DNA from: Hymenobacter sp. YIM 151500-1
Lineage (GTDB): Bacteria > Bacteroidota > Bacteroidia > Cytophagales > Hymenobacteraceae
Direction of reading: 5' to 3'
Assembly: GCF_025979885.1 (NCBI RefSeq)
Contig: NZ_CP110139.1
Location: 3,802,001-3,866,000, forward strand
DNA length: 64,000 bases
Shown one piece after another: positions 24,590 through 31,377 of the stretch. Both the position numbers and the translations under genes were made by a program. How positions within the stretch are numbered: position 1 is the stretch's first letter; each line of letters begins with the position of its first letter. The notes below the pieces were generated by a model. That model ran no database searches. It saw only the letters and a program-made list of their open reading frames with translations, and was not told the origin of the DNA.

Positions 24590-25648
24590 ATGCTAAGCTT
24601 TCTGCTGCGGCGCCTGAGCCAGGGCGTGCTGGTGCTGGTGGGGGTGGCCCTCACGGTGTTCTTCCTGTTCAATGTGCTGCCCGGCGACCCGGTGGCCCTG
24701 CTGGCTGGCCAACGCTCGGACGCCGCCACCCGCGCCGCCATTGCCCAGGACCTGGGCCTCGACCAGCCCCTGCCCCGGCAGCTGCTGGGCTACCTCAACG
24801 ACGTGTCGCCGGTGGGCGTGCACCCGCGCGACTCGGCTGGGGTGGCCAAGTACGGCGGCGTGGCGCTGCTGCCCTTGGGCAAGCAGCAGGCCGTGGTGCT
24901 GAAGAAACCGTATTTGCGCCGCTCGTTTCAGAGCAACAAAGAGGTGCTGAGCATTTTGCTGGACCACTTCACGGGCACGCTGTGGCTGGCGGTGGCGGCT
25001 ATGCTGCTGGCGGCCGTGGCGGGCATTACGCTGGGCGTGGTAGCTGCCCTGAAGCCCCATTCCTGGCTCGACAGGCTGCTGGTGTCCACGTCGGTGCTGG
25101 GTATCTCGGTGCCGAGCTTTGTGGCGGCCATCCTTATTGCCATGACCTTCGGGTTCTACTGGAGCCACTGGACCGGCCTCAACCTCACCGGCCAGCTCTA
25201 CGAAACCGACCCCTTCACGGGCCGCCACCTCGTGCTGCGCAACCTGCTGCTGCCCGCCTTTGCCCTGGGCATCCGGCCGCTGGCCGTCATTGTGCAGCTC
25301 ACCCGCTCCTCCATGCTCGACGTGATGAGCCAGGACTATATCCGCACGGCGCGGGCCAAAGGCTTGTCGGGGTGGCGCACGGTAATTGGCCATGCCTTGA
25401 AAAACGCCCTGAATCCGGTTATTACCGCCGTGTCGGGCTGGCTGGCTTCACTGATGGCGGGGGCTTTCTTCATCGAGTACATCTTCAACTGGAAGGGCCT
25501 GGGCACGGTCACGCTCCGCGCCGTTGAAAACCTGGACTTCCCGGTCGTGATGGGTGCCACCATCTTTATTGCCGCCATCTTCGTGCTGGTCAACATCGTG
25601 GTAGACGTGCTCTACGCCGTGCTGGACCCGCGGGTGAAGCTGGGGTGA
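24590..25648 (+). CDS. DppB-type ABC transporter permease
   Basis: 352 residues, inner membrane. Oligo/dipeptide/nickel permease family: N-terminal MLSFLLRRLSQGVLVLVGVALTVFFLFNVLPGDP (typical TXRP first helix), then a ~70-residue loop (SPVGVHPRDSAGVAKYGG... LRRSFQSNKEV), then five helices. The coupling EAA loop DYIRTARAKGLSGWRTVIGHALKNALNPV contacts an ATPase. Partner DppC, ATPase and binding-protein genes are not adjacent; Bacteroidota often scatter these. The large first loop is a feature of Bacteroidota members. Substrate unknown, probably peptides. Confidence 0.9.
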   Translation: MLSFLLRRLSQGVLVLVGVALTVFFLFNVLPGDPVALLAGQRSDAATRAAIAQDLGLDQPLPRQLLGYLNDVSPVGVHPRDSAGVAKYGGVALLPLGKQQAVVLKKPYLRRSFQSNKEVLSILLDHFTGTLWLAVAAMLLAAVAGITLGVVAALKPHSWLDRLLVSTSVLGISVPSFVAAILIAMTFGFYWSHWTGLNLTGQLYETDPFTGRHLVLRNLLLPAFALGIRPLAVIVQLTRSSMLDVMSQDYIRTARAKGLSGWRTVIGHALKNALNPVITAVSGWLASLMAGAFFIEYIFNWKGLGTVTLRAVENLDFPVVMGATIFIAAIFVLVNIVVDVLYAVLDPRVKLG

Positions 25649-25662
25649 GTGGGGAGGTGGTG

Positions 25663-25740
25663 AGAAGTGAGGTAGTGAGAAGTGAGGTAGTGAGAAGTGA
25701 GGTAGTGAGAAGTGAGGTAGTGAGAAGTGAAATGGTGAGG
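25663..25740. repeat. 15-bp tandem repeat (GAAGTGAGGTAGTGA)n
   Basis: About four near-perfect 15-base units directly after the permease stop, flanked by degenerate units (GGTGGTGAGAAGTGA, GAAATGGTGAGGA). The complementary pattern TCACCACCTCACC(A/T) recurs near 18510 and 25985. It contains a purine-only strand except for T. Copy-number variation between strains is likely. Confidence 0.8.
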
Positions 25741-25812
25741 AGGCACGACATTCCGCGCAGCAAGCGGCGTCAATCCATCCTTATCCAGGGTGAAAAGCTT
25801 TGACCTATTCAA

Positions 25813-25850
25813 AAGCCCCTGATGTTAGTGTGGACGTCAGGGGCTTGTTC
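25813..25850 (+). terminator. Terminator after permease gene
   Basis: AAGCCCCTGA pairs with TCAGGGGCTT across a 14-base loop, followed by GTTCTTTC. The gap 25649-26017 holds the tandem repeat, this terminator and one single-arm palindrome (25859-25898); no gene. Confidence 0.75.
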
Positions 25851-25858
25851 TTTCATCA

Positions 25859-25898
25859 GGCTCCCCCTCTCCCCCGGAGAGGGGGCCGGGGGGTGAGG
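25859..25898. repeat. Single-arm member of the GGGGTGAGG palindrome family
   Basis: GCTCCCCCTCTCCCCCGG, then AGAGGGGGCCGGGGGGTGAGG. One outer arm only, without the middle or centre modules of copies A-C. Confidence 0.75.
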
Positions 25899-26017
25899 CG
25901 CAACGTCAGGGCTTTGAATAGTCTGAACTGTCTGCACCCTGAAAAGGACGGATTGCTTCGGCTCCGCCTCGCAATGACAGAGCCTCACTACTCACCACCT
26001 CACCATTTCACTACTCA

Positions 26018-27070
26018 TCATTCCACGTCTTCCCGTCGCACGCCTTCTACTTCCAAAATCAACTCAGCCCCATACGCACTGGCCGGCGTGCGGAAACCGG
26101 GTTTCCAGTGGCCGGCCAGTACTTTCTCGGTGATGAGCAGGGCGGTGAGGACGGTGAGCGTGTAGCCTTCAGGAGCGGAGAGGCGGGCGGCGACGCGCCG
26201 GCCCTGGTCGTCGGTGGCTTCGCCGTAGAGGGCGGTGCGGGCCTGGGCGCGCCGGGTGGCGGAGGGGCCGCCGGGAGCCAGGCGGCTCAGCAGATACCGT
26301 TGCACGGGGCCGCTACGCAGGACGGGGCCCAGGTAGCGGCTCAGGCGCAGCATCCGCCGGACGCGGGCTGGCAGCACGGTGTATACTTCGATGTTGGGAA
26401 TCTGGGTGGAGTAAAAAGCCGTCGAGACATCACCCCAGGGAATAGTGGTTGCGAGAATGGGGCCCGCGCCGAAGTCGATGGGCCGGGTTTTCCAGGCGGC
26501 CGGCACGGGCACGATGCGGCCCTGGCGGCGCACGGCCCCGCCGCTGCCCGCGTTCAGCAGCATGGTGGCCTGGGTGCCATGCGACACGCCACCCGGCCCC
26601 AGGGCCTGAAAGGCTAGGGTGAGGTGAGTGGCCGTGGGCAGGCGTTCCTTGAGGTGACGGGCCAGGCAGTCGGAAGGCACCACGTCGAAGCCTACGCCGG
26701 GTAGCAGCAGGATGCCCGCTGTAGTGGCCGCCTCGTGCTGGCGGGCCAGGTCCTCGAACACGCTGATTTCGCCGGTGATGTCGAGGTAGTGGGTGCCGGT
26801 GCGCAGGCAGGCGGCCACCATGGGCGCAGCCGTAAGGGAAAACGGGCCGGCGCAATGCAGCACCACGGCCACGTCGCGGAGGGCATCGTCGAGGCGGCTT
26901 GTATCTTCGAGGGCGAAAACCCGGAACTCCAGCCCCAGCTCCTGGGCCAGCGCCTCCACTCGGGCGGCGTTGCGGCCCGCCAGCACCGGCCGCAGCCCCC
27001 GCCGGGCGGCTTCGCGGGCCAGCAGCTCGCCCGTGTAGCCCGTGGCGCCGTACAGCAGAAAGTTGTTCAT
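26018..27070 (-). CDS. Saccharopine dehydrogenase-like / trans-acting enoyl reductase family protein
   Basis: 350 residues from ATG 27070 (MNNFLLYGATGYTGELLARE); the frame extends further upstream only through a palindrome. Rossmann fold with NAD(P) motif YGATGYTGELLA, LAGRNAARVEAL and VVLHCAGPFSLTA..MVAACL, then GTHYLDITGEISVFE, all hallmarks of the saccharopine-dehydrogenase-like family that includes mycobacterial trans-acting enoyl reductases. A Cys/Gly-rich middle domain carries GVGFDVVPSDCLA. Likely a lipid or polyketide reductase, but the actual substrate is unknown. Single gene, convergent with the permease. Confidence 0.85.
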   Translation of the reverse strand: MNNFLLYGATGYTGELLAREAARRGLRPVLAGRNAARVEALAQELGLEFRVFALEDTSRLDDALRDVAVVLHCAGPFSLTAAPMVAACLRTGTHYLDITGEISVFEDLARQHEAATTAGILLLPGVGFDVVPSDCLARHLKERLPTATHLTLAFQALGPGGVSHGTQATMLLNAGSGGAVRRQGRIVPVPAAWKTRPIDFGAGPILATTIPWGDVSTAFYSTQIPNIEVYTVLPARVRRMLRLSRYLGPVLRSGPVQRYLLSRLAPGGPSATRRAQARTALYGEATDDQGRRVAARLSAPEGYTLTVLTALLITEKVLAGHWKPGFRTPASAYGAELILEVEGVRREDVE

Positions 27071-27195
27071 GCAGCGTATAGTAAGTGAATGCCGGCCTAA
27101 GAACGTAAGAAAATCCGCGTCGGGGCCGCCGAGCCGGCTTTTGCTTTCCGCTTGGCGTCGCTCAGAACGGTTCCCGCTTTCGTTCTGATGGAGCG

Positions 27196-27239
27196 CCTCA
27201 CCCCCCGGCCCCCTCTCCGAAAAGGAGAGGGGGCCGGGC
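27196..27239. repeat. Single hairpin of the CCTCACCCCCCGGCC family
   Basis: CCTCACCCCCCGGCCCCCTC, then CCGAAAAGGAGAGGGGGCCGGG. A compact perfect-stem version in the divergent gap between the reductase gene and aroK. T/C-rich CACTTGTCACC repeats fill the rest. Confidence 0.75.
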
Positions 27240-27338
27240 GACACAAAGTGGCACACCGATTTGAGAATTGCTCTACGTTCGTTTTACCCCTACTTGTCAC
27301 TTGTCACCCTTTACCTCCTCACCCCATCACCACTTCCA

Positions 27339-27863
27339 GTGATTAAGCTGTACTTGATTGGTATGCCTGGCGCGGGCAAAACCACACTGGGCCGGGCACT
27401 GGCCGTGAGCTACCAGGTGCCGTTCGTGGACCTGGACGAGGAAATCGTGCGGCGGGAGCAGCGCAGCGTGGCCGAGCTGTTTGCCCAGCAGGGCGAGGAA
27501 TACTTTCGGGAGCGGGAGGCGGCCGTGCTGCGGGAAGTGGTAGCGGCGTACCCGGCCCTGGTGCTGGCTACCGGCGGCGGCACGCCCTGCTTCGAGCACA
27601 ATCTAGAGGTGCTGCTCGAAACGGGCCTGACCTTGTACGTGGCCGTGCCCGTGCCGGAGCTAACGCGCCGCCTTCTTCAAGCCGCCGCCAGCCGCCCCCT
27701 GCTGGCCGCTGCTCCCGATGCGGCCGCCCTGCAAGCCCGCCTGGAAGAAACCTTAGCTGCCCGCCAGCAGTTTTATGAGCGGGCTCCGCTGCGCTGCGCT
27801 GCGCCCACCTGCTCGGTCGAAACGGTTCGGCAGCTGGTTGCGCGCTACCAGGCCAGCGCCTGA
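27339..27863 (+). CDS. aroK: Shikimate kinase
   Basis: 174 residues from GTG 27339, which places the usual start directly before KLYLIGMPGAGKTT. Phosphorylates shikimate in the chorismate pathway; cytoplasmic P-loop kinase. Walker A GMPGAGKTTLG, DLDEEIVRREQRSVAELF (Asp pair for Mg and shikimate), EYFREREAAVL (Arg), LATGGGTPC (Gly-Gly-Gly shikimate loop), and a lid Arg in ASRPLLAAAP. An alternative start 78 bases upstream would add a repeat-encoded stretch. Single gene ahead of the hydroxylase. Confidence 0.93.
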   Translation: MIKLYLIGMPGAGKTTLGRALAVSYQVPFVDLDEEIVRREQRSVAELFAQQGEEYFREREAAVLREVVAAYPALVLATGGGTPCFEHNLEVLLETGLTLYVAVPVPELTRRLLQAAASRPLLAAAPDAAALQARLEETLAARQQFYERAPLRCAAPTCSVETVRQLVARYQASA

Positions 27864-27896
27864 GCCAGGTTCTGGCGCAGTTTGCGCCTTGCTCCG

Positions 27897-27904
27897 TACT
27901 TTTG
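27897..27904 (+). promoter_or_regulatory. -7 box TACTTTTG for hydroxylase gene
   Basis: Perfect TAnnTTTG match 25 bases before the ATG at 27930. It lies inside what would be coding sequence if a longer start were used, which supports the short start. Confidence 0.5.
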
Positions 27905-27929
27905 CGCCTTCATCTCTACCCCTATCGGT

Positions 27930-28604
27930 ATGAAAATGACTTCTGAAGCTCCCGCGCCCGAAGTAACCGTAACGCCCATAAAAACACCCGACGCCGTGAA
28001 GCCCAAGCATAAGGGCTCGGCCCGCTTGTTTCAGAATCCTGTGCTGGAGCGCCTCTCGCACACCCACATTGCGCTGCCGGTTTCTATCTTCTTACTTACG
28101 GCGGCCGTGAGCCTGTATTATGGCGTTACCAACGGCTTTATCGCCGGGCTATCAGGATTTGGGTTGTTTCTGCTGGGCTGGTTTATGTTCACGTTTGTGG
28201 AGTACGTGGTGCACCGCTACGTCTACCACATTCCGGCCACTACGCCGGGCCGGGCCAAGTTCCAGTACACCATGCACGGCGTCCACCACGAGTTTCCGAA
28301 AGACAAAACCCGCCTGGCCATGCCGCCCATCATTACGGTGTTCGTGGCCTCGCTACTGTTTTTCATCTTCCGCTTCGCGTTTGGGTCGTATGCTTTCGGG
28401 ATTCTGTCCGGCTTCACGTTTGGCTACGCGCTGTACCTGTTTGTGCACTACGCCATTCATGCCTACGCCCCGCCCAAAAACTTCCTGAAAGTGTGGTGGC
28501 ATCACCACGCCCAACACCACTACCGTCAAGACGAAATTGCCTTTGGCGTTAGCACCACCATCTGGGACCATATCATCGGTACCATGCCCAGCAAGGGGAA
28601 GTAG
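27930..28604 (+). CDS. Fatty acid hydroxylase superfamily, Scs7/FA2H-like
   Basis: 224 residues from ATG 27930. Membrane di-iron hydroxylase with four or so transmembrane helices and the His clusters EYVVHRYVYH, HGVHHEFPKD and WWHHHAQHHYRQ. The spacing and DKTRLAMPP after the second cluster match the ceramide 2-hydroxylase (Scs7/FA2H) branch rather than carotene hydroxylases. Likely adds a 2-hydroxyl group to the acyl chain of sphingolipids, which Hymenobacter relatives make; the substrate is inferred. The first ~35 residues are cytosolic and Pro/Lys-rich. No cytochrome b5 domain is fused. Confidence 0.88.
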   Translation: MKMTSEAPAPEVTVTPIKTPDAVKPKHKGSARLFQNPVLERLSHTHIALPVSIFLLTAAVSLYYGVTNGFIAGLSGFGLFLLGWFMFTFVEYVVHRYVYHIPATTPGRAKFQYTMHGVHHEFPKDKTRLAMPPIITVFVASLLFFIFRFAFGSYAFGILSGFTFGYALYLFVHYAIHAYAPPKNFLKVWWHHHAQHHYRQDEIAFGVSTTIWDHIIGTMPSKGK

Positions 28605-28606
28605 GG

Positions 28607-28861
28607 CCTCACCCCCCGGCCCCCTCTCCCGCGGAGAGGGGGAGCCTGGCGTCAGGTCGTGCTACGCCGCTACGTCGGCTCCCGCCTCCGAAGCAGCTCA
28701 CCACGTTGTTCAAGCAAAACGCAAAGCGCCACTCCTATTACAGGAGCGGCGCTTTTTAGTTGGATGGTAGCCGTTCCGGAGGCGCCAGCCGAAGGGGCGG
28801 CGTAGAACAGCCGTCGGCTGGCTCCCCCTCTCCACGGGAGAGGGGGCCGGGGGGTGAGGCC
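28607..28861. repeat. Nested palindromic repeat, copy D with private terminator core
   Basis: Outer arms as in copies A-C (CCTCACCCCCCGGCC to GGGGGGTGAGG), but the middle and centre modules are replaced by an ordinary terminator hairpin at 28723-28757. It fills a convergent gap and starts two bases after each flanking stop codon. Confidence 0.85.
28723..28757. terminator. Terminator inside palindrome copy D
   Basis: AAAGCGCCACTCCT pairs with AGGAGCGGCGCTTTTT over a 5-base loop (one mismatch); T-run on the + side and A-run on the other. Confidence 0.85.
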
Positions 28862-29035
28862 TCAGCGGCGCAGGCGGCGTACCAGCCACCAAAGCAGCAG
28901 CACCAGCAGGAACACGCCGATAAGGGAAAACCAGGCGCCGGCTTCGAAAATGTCGCCGATAACGTCGCAGCTGCTGAGGGAGAAGGTGAGCAGCACCAGG
29001 AGAAGGGCTGCGGCGGGGAGTCGAAGGAAGGTCAT
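28862..29035 (-). CDS. Tiny lipoprotein with C-terminal transmembrane helix
   Basis: 57 residues from ATG 29035. Signal MTFLRLPAAALLLVLLTFSL with lipobox LSSC, a short linker DVIGDIFEAGAWF, one hydrophobic helix (SLIGVFLLVLLLWWLV) and a basic end RRLRR. Family members in Bacteroidota are often mislabelled phosphatidate cytidylyltransferase, but this length excludes that enzyme. Role unknown. It lies 114 bases after the PAS gene on the same strand and ends at palindrome copy D. Confidence 0.75.
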   Translation of the reverse strand: MTFLRLPAAALLLVLLTFSLSSCDVIGDIFEAGAWFSLIGVFLLVLLLWWLVRRLRR

Positions 29036-29149
29036 AGCGAAGAGAGTGGAGGGAGGATCAGCCCGGCACTCCGCAAGGGCGCCGGTCTTGGCTGATACTG
29101 CCTTGCTCTCCAAAAGGTTGACGTAGAGCTTCCCGGCCCTGCCGGGCGG

Positions 29150-30790
29150 CTAGCCCCCGGCCGTGCCCAGCTGCTGGCGTAGCTCCCGCACCTGCTGCTC
29201 CAGCTCGAAGTTGCGGAAGGCTACTTTGGCTTCCAGGTCGGAGTAGGACCGCTCCAGCTGCTCCTGAAGCTGCTTCTGCTCGGTGATGTCGGTGGCGGCG
29301 CCCACCCATTGCAGGATGGTGCCGGCCGCGTCGCGCACGGGCACGGCCTGGTCAAGAATCCAGCGGTACTCCCCGGTGGCGGCCACGCGCAGGCGCACTT
29401 CGTGGCCGAACGGTTGCCCCGTGCGCAGCGCCTCCTGCCAGGCCGCCAGAAAAGGCTGCTGGTCGGCGGGGTGCACGAACTCCTGCCAGCCCAGTCCCAT
29501 CCCCTCGGCTGTAGTGGTAAATTTCTCCCAGTGCGGACTCAGGTAGGTGGTGTTGCCCTCGGCATCGGCTTCCCACACAATCATGGGCGTGGCCTCGGCC
29601 AGGCGGCGGAAGCGGTTCTCGCTTTGGCGCAGAGCCAGCTGGGCCTGGTGCTGGGCCGTAATGTCCTGCATGGCCCCGATCATGCGCTGGGCCCGGCCCT
29701 GGGCGTCGCGCCCGATGTAGCCGCGGTCGAGCACGTGGGCATACGTGCCATCGGCGCGGCGGTAGCGGTACTCGTCCTGCCAGCTGGCCTGCCCCCCATC
29801 AATGGCCTCGTGGATGCCGTGCACCACCCGCTCGGCATCGTCGGGGTGGAGGTGGTCGTACCACCACTGCGAGGTTTCGGCCACGGCGTCTTCGGCGTAG
29901 CCGAACACGCGGTGAATGGCTGCGTTCCACTGCACAGCATTGCTCACCAGGTTCCAGTCCCAGATGGCATCGTCGGTGGCCAACGCGGCCAGCTCGTAGC
30001 GCTGCTGGCTGTGGCGCAAGGTCTGCTCGGCCTGTTTCTGCTCTTCGATATCGACGGTGGCACCGTACCAGCGGATGATCTGGCCCTCGGCGCCGCGGCG
30101 GCAGCGGGCCCTGGCCAGCAGCCAGCGGTACTGCTCATCGTGGCTCAGCAGCCGGAACTCGATTTCGTAGGGCTGGCCGGTAGCTACGCTCTCGGCCCAG
30201 GCCGCGGCAATGAGGGGCTGGTCGTCGGGGTGCAGCAGGCGCAGCCAGTCGATGGTAGCGGGGTCTTGCTCGGGCAGGCCGGTGTACTCAAAGAAGCGCT
30301 GGTTGTAGTAGTCGAGCTGGCCGTCGGGCCGGGCCGTCCACACAAAATCGGGCACGGTGTCGGCCATAAACCGGAACTCCGACTCCTCCTGCTGCTGAGC
30401 CGTTACGTCCGTGACGGTGCCCACAAAGTGCGTGGCCTGCCCCAGGTGGTTGAAGTAGGCCAGTCCGGTGGCTTCAATCCAGCGCACCGCCGTGGGGTTT
30501 TGCCGGTCCACTACGCGGTACTGGGTGTGGTAGCGGCCCCCGCTTTCGGGCGTAAACGCCCGCCGCACCAGCACGTCGGTGCGTTGCCAGTCTTCGGCGT
30601 GCAGCGTGTCCAGAAAGTCGCGGTAGGTGATGTGCGTGCCGGGGGGCAGGAAGAACAGTTCGTTGCAGCGTTCCGACCAGTTGATCTGACCGGTGGAAAC
30701 ATCCATTTCCCACACGCCCATACCAGTGGCCTCAACGGCCATTTTCAGTAGGGCAGAGGAGTTTTCCGAAAACAAGGCAGAAGCCGACAT
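29150..30790 (-). CDS. Four-PAS-domain protein lacking a kinase domain
   Basis: 546 residues, soluble, no transmembrane segment. Four PAS/PAC units: residues ~10-130 (MGVWEMDVSTGQINWSERC... GTVTDVTAQQ), ~135-255 (PDFVWTARPDGQLDYYNQRF... GATVDIEEQK), ~260-385 (AIWDWNLVSNAVQWNA... GAMQDITAQH) and ~390-515 (PMIVWEADAEGNTTYLSPHW... GAATDITEQK). A coiled-coil end (LEAKVAFRNFELEQQVRELR) then stops. In most PAS-PAC chains a HisKA/HATPase would follow; here no relic of one is visible downstream. It may regulate another protein by dimerisation, or be a remodelled kinase. It probably binds small ligands or haem-free cofactors; unknown. Confidence 0.88.
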   Translation of the reverse strand: MSASALFSENSSALLKMAVEATGMGVWEMDVSTGQINWSERCNELFFLPPGTHITYRDFLDTLHAEDWQRTDVLVRRAFTPESGGRYHTQYRVVDRQNPTAVRWIEATGLAYFNHLGQATHFVGTVTDVTAQQQEESEFRFMADTVPDFVWTARPDGQLDYYNQRFFEYTGLPEQDPATIDWLRLLHPDDQPLIAAAWAESVATGQPYEIEFRLLSHDEQYRWLLARARCRRGAEGQIIRWYGATVDIEEQKQAEQTLRHSQQRYELAALATDDAIWDWNLVSNAVQWNAAIHRVFGYAEDAVAETSQWWYDHLHPDDAERVVHGIHEAIDGGQASWQDEYRYRRADGTYAHVLDRGYIGRDAQGRAQRMIGAMQDITAQHQAQLALRQSENRFRRLAEATPMIVWEADAEGNTTYLSPHWEKFTTTAEGMGLGWQEFVHPADQQPFLAAWQEALRTGQPFGHEVRLRVAATGEYRWILDQAVPVRDAAGTILQWVGAATDITEQKQLQEQLERSYSDLEAKVAFRNFELEQQVRELRQQLGTAGG

Positions 30791-30853
30791 CAGGCGGGCA
30801 ATAGGTGAGGTAGACAGAAACGGAGAGCGGCGGGCAAATCGTATAACCAGTAG

Positions 30854-31228
30854 CTAGCTGATGCGGTGCAGCTGCAGCTCCAGGCCCGACTGAAAATACA
30901 GGTCCAGCAGGCCCTCTTCGCCATCGCGGGAGCGGCGCAGGCGGGTGATGAGGGCGCGGGCCGGGCCGGCGGGCAGGTGCAGCTCCAGGTACGGGCGGTT
31001 GATGCCGGGGTCGAGCAGCATCTGCCACTGGCCCAGGGCCGGCTCCGCGCCGTCGGGGGCGGCTACGCGCACGGCCGTGCCGGCCAGCTCCACGGCCGTA
31101 GCCTGGCTGAGTGGGCTTTCGGCCGAGCCGCTGCGGGGCAGCACCCGGCTTACCACCTGCCAGGGCCCCTCCAAAAAATCGGCGGGCAGCTGCTGCAGAT
31201 TAACGTCGTAGAGCACATGCGGGGGCAT
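30854..31228 (-). CDS. Hypothetical protein, 124 residues
   Basis: No signal peptide or membrane segment. Alternating beta-strand pattern (PWQVVSRVLPR, ATAVELAGTAVRVAA, PYLELHLPAGPARALITRLR, LLDLYFQSGLELQLHRIS). It could be a small beta-barrel or lipocalin-like protein but no motif was recognised. It sits 60 bases upstream of the PAS gene on the same strand and may be cotranscribed with it. Divergent from the glycosidase gene. Confidence 0.6.
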   Translation of the reverse strand: MPPHVLYDVNLQQLPADFLEGPWQVVSRVLPRSGSAESPLSQATAVELAGTAVRVAAPDGAEPALGQWQMLLDPGINRPYLELHLPAGPARALITRLRRSRDGEEGLLDLYFQSGLELQLHRIS

Positions 31229-31364
31229 ACGCAGAAAAGATGAGCGGCGAGGCGAGGGGTGGGGCAGTGGTAAAGGTAGGCGCTACGTTAGCGCAGTGCA
31301 AGCTGTAGCGCAAAGCCGGCACTATATGGGTGTGGCCCAGCTGTTTTCGATGGAGGCGCCGCCC

Positions 31365-31372
31365 TACCTTTG
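31365..31372 (+). promoter_or_regulatory. -7 box TACCTTTG, almost touching the ATG
   Basis: Perfect TAnnTTTG match ending 5 bases before the ATG at 31378. Transcription would start at or very near the A of the ATG, implying a leaderless mRNA. Confidence 0.5.
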
Positions 31373-31377
31373 CCTGT

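Noticed and set aside
25663..25740. CRISPR-like tandem repeat
   Set aside because: Units are directly adjacent with no spacers, and no cas genes are present.
28862..29035. Phosphatidate cytidylyltransferase
   Set aside because: This common label is not compatible with a 57-residue lipoprotein with a single extra helix.
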